The notes beneath the pieces were generated by a model. The model had not been told where the DNA came from and searched no databases. It worked only from the letters and a program-made list of their open reading frames with translations. Shown piece by piece: positions 6,584 to 6,851 of a stretch of 6,851 nucleotides of DNA (position 1 is its first letter; every line of letters begins with the position of its first letter). The position numbers were made by a program, and so were the translations under genes. Source of the DNA: Flavobacteriaceae bacterium (lineage in GTDB: Bacteria; Bacteroidota; Bacteroidia; Flavobacteriales; Flavobacteriaceae); contig NZOY01000102.1 in assembly GCA_002695445.1 (NCBI GenBank), positions 6,189 through 13,039 on the forward strand, given 5' to 3'.

Positions 6584-6595
6584 TTATTCAAATTT

Positions 6596-6847
6596 ATGAA
6601 AACGGGCATTCATCCAGATAATTACAGATTAGTTGCATTTAAGGATATGTCAAACGACGATATTTTTATTACAAAATCTACTGCTGAAACTAAAGAGACT
6701 ATTAATTATGAGGGTGAAGATTATCCTTTGGTCAAGTTAGAAATTTCTAGAACATCCCATCCTTATTACACAGGTAAGTCGAAATTGGTAGATACTGCCG
6801 GAAGAATTGACAAGTTCAAAAATAAATATTCAAAATTTAAGAAGTAA
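6596..6847 (+). CDS. rpmE2: 50S ribosomal protein L31, type B
   Basis: An 83-residue complete protein of the large ribosomal subunit, part of the central protuberance and the bridge to the small subunit. It shows the type B signature throughout: [20 protein letters not shown] at the start, then [20 protein letters not shown] (about 43-62) and [15 protein letters not shown] (64-78), with a lysine-rich tail. There are no cysteines, so it lacks the zinc site of type A L31. In many proteobacteria and Gram-positives the type B form is a zinc-starvation substitute, but in Bacteroidota it is often the only L31, so no zinc regulation is implied. No Zur-like operator is evident upstream. It is transcribed divergently from the rest of the window; its stop lies four bases before the window end, so any terminator lies outside. 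Confidence 0.95.
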   Translation: MKTGIHPDNYRLVAFKDMSNDDIFITKSTAETKETINYEGEDYPLVKLEISRTSHPYYTGKSKLVDTAGRIDKFKNKYSKFKK

Positions 6848-6851
6848 GTCT

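Noticed and set aside
6596..6847. Possibility that type B L31 signals zinc-starvation (Zur) control
   Set aside because: No Zur-like palindrome is seen upstream, and in Bacteroidota type B L31 is often the housekeeping copy.

Overview
The window comes from an AT-rich bacterial genome that looks like Bacteroidota, most likely a Flavobacteriia-type (perhaps marine) organism. The evidence is the gene content (DUF4199 membrane protein, a flavobacterial-style ECF sigma / anti-sigma / Spy-like trio, zinc-free type B L31), strong A/T codon bias, scarcity of Shine-Dalgarno sequences, and TAnnTTTG-type -7 promoter elements. The organism assignment is inference from these traits, not from a database match.

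Nearly the whole window (1-6498) is one minus-strand gene array, read here in transcription order from right to left. It begins with a DUF4199 four-helix membrane protein (5977-6498). After 39 bp comes a GtrB/DPM1-like family 2 glycosyltransferase with two C-terminal membrane helices (4993-5937). This overlaps by ATGA a phosphoglucomutase/phosphomannomutase (3290-4996), which abuts with zero spacing (TAGATG) an MsbA-like ABC exporter (1469-3289). After 46 bp follow an ECF sigma factor (883-1422), a one-helix presumed anti-sigma factor (420-890, 8-bp overlap) and a secreted, Spy/CpxP-like helical protein (1-433, overlapping, cut off by the window edge). On the plus strand only the type B ribosomal protein L31 gene (6596-6847) is present, divergent from the array and complete just before the window ends. 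The 97-bp gap between the two directions carries candidate promoters for both sides that overlap each other.

The genes suggest an envelope theme. The mutase makes a sugar-1-phosphate, the glycosyltransferase probably transfers a sugar to a polyprenyl-phosphate carrier, and the ABC exporter could flip a lipid or lipid-linked product. The downstream trio looks like an envelope-stress circuit: cytoplasmic sigma, membrane anti-sigma, periplasmic helical sensor. That the upper four genes and the regulatory trio share a transcript is inferred from spacing only.

The most unusual points are at gene starts. The sigma gene has a good AAGGA site placed correctly for an ATG whose next codon is TAA, leaving TTG as the only usable start. 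A short perfect inverted repeat abuts the anti-sigma start codon. The anti-sigma N-terminus carries a duplicated FxxPxxYF motif. I see no CRISPR, mobile element, tRNA or rRNA, and no convincing intrinsic terminator.
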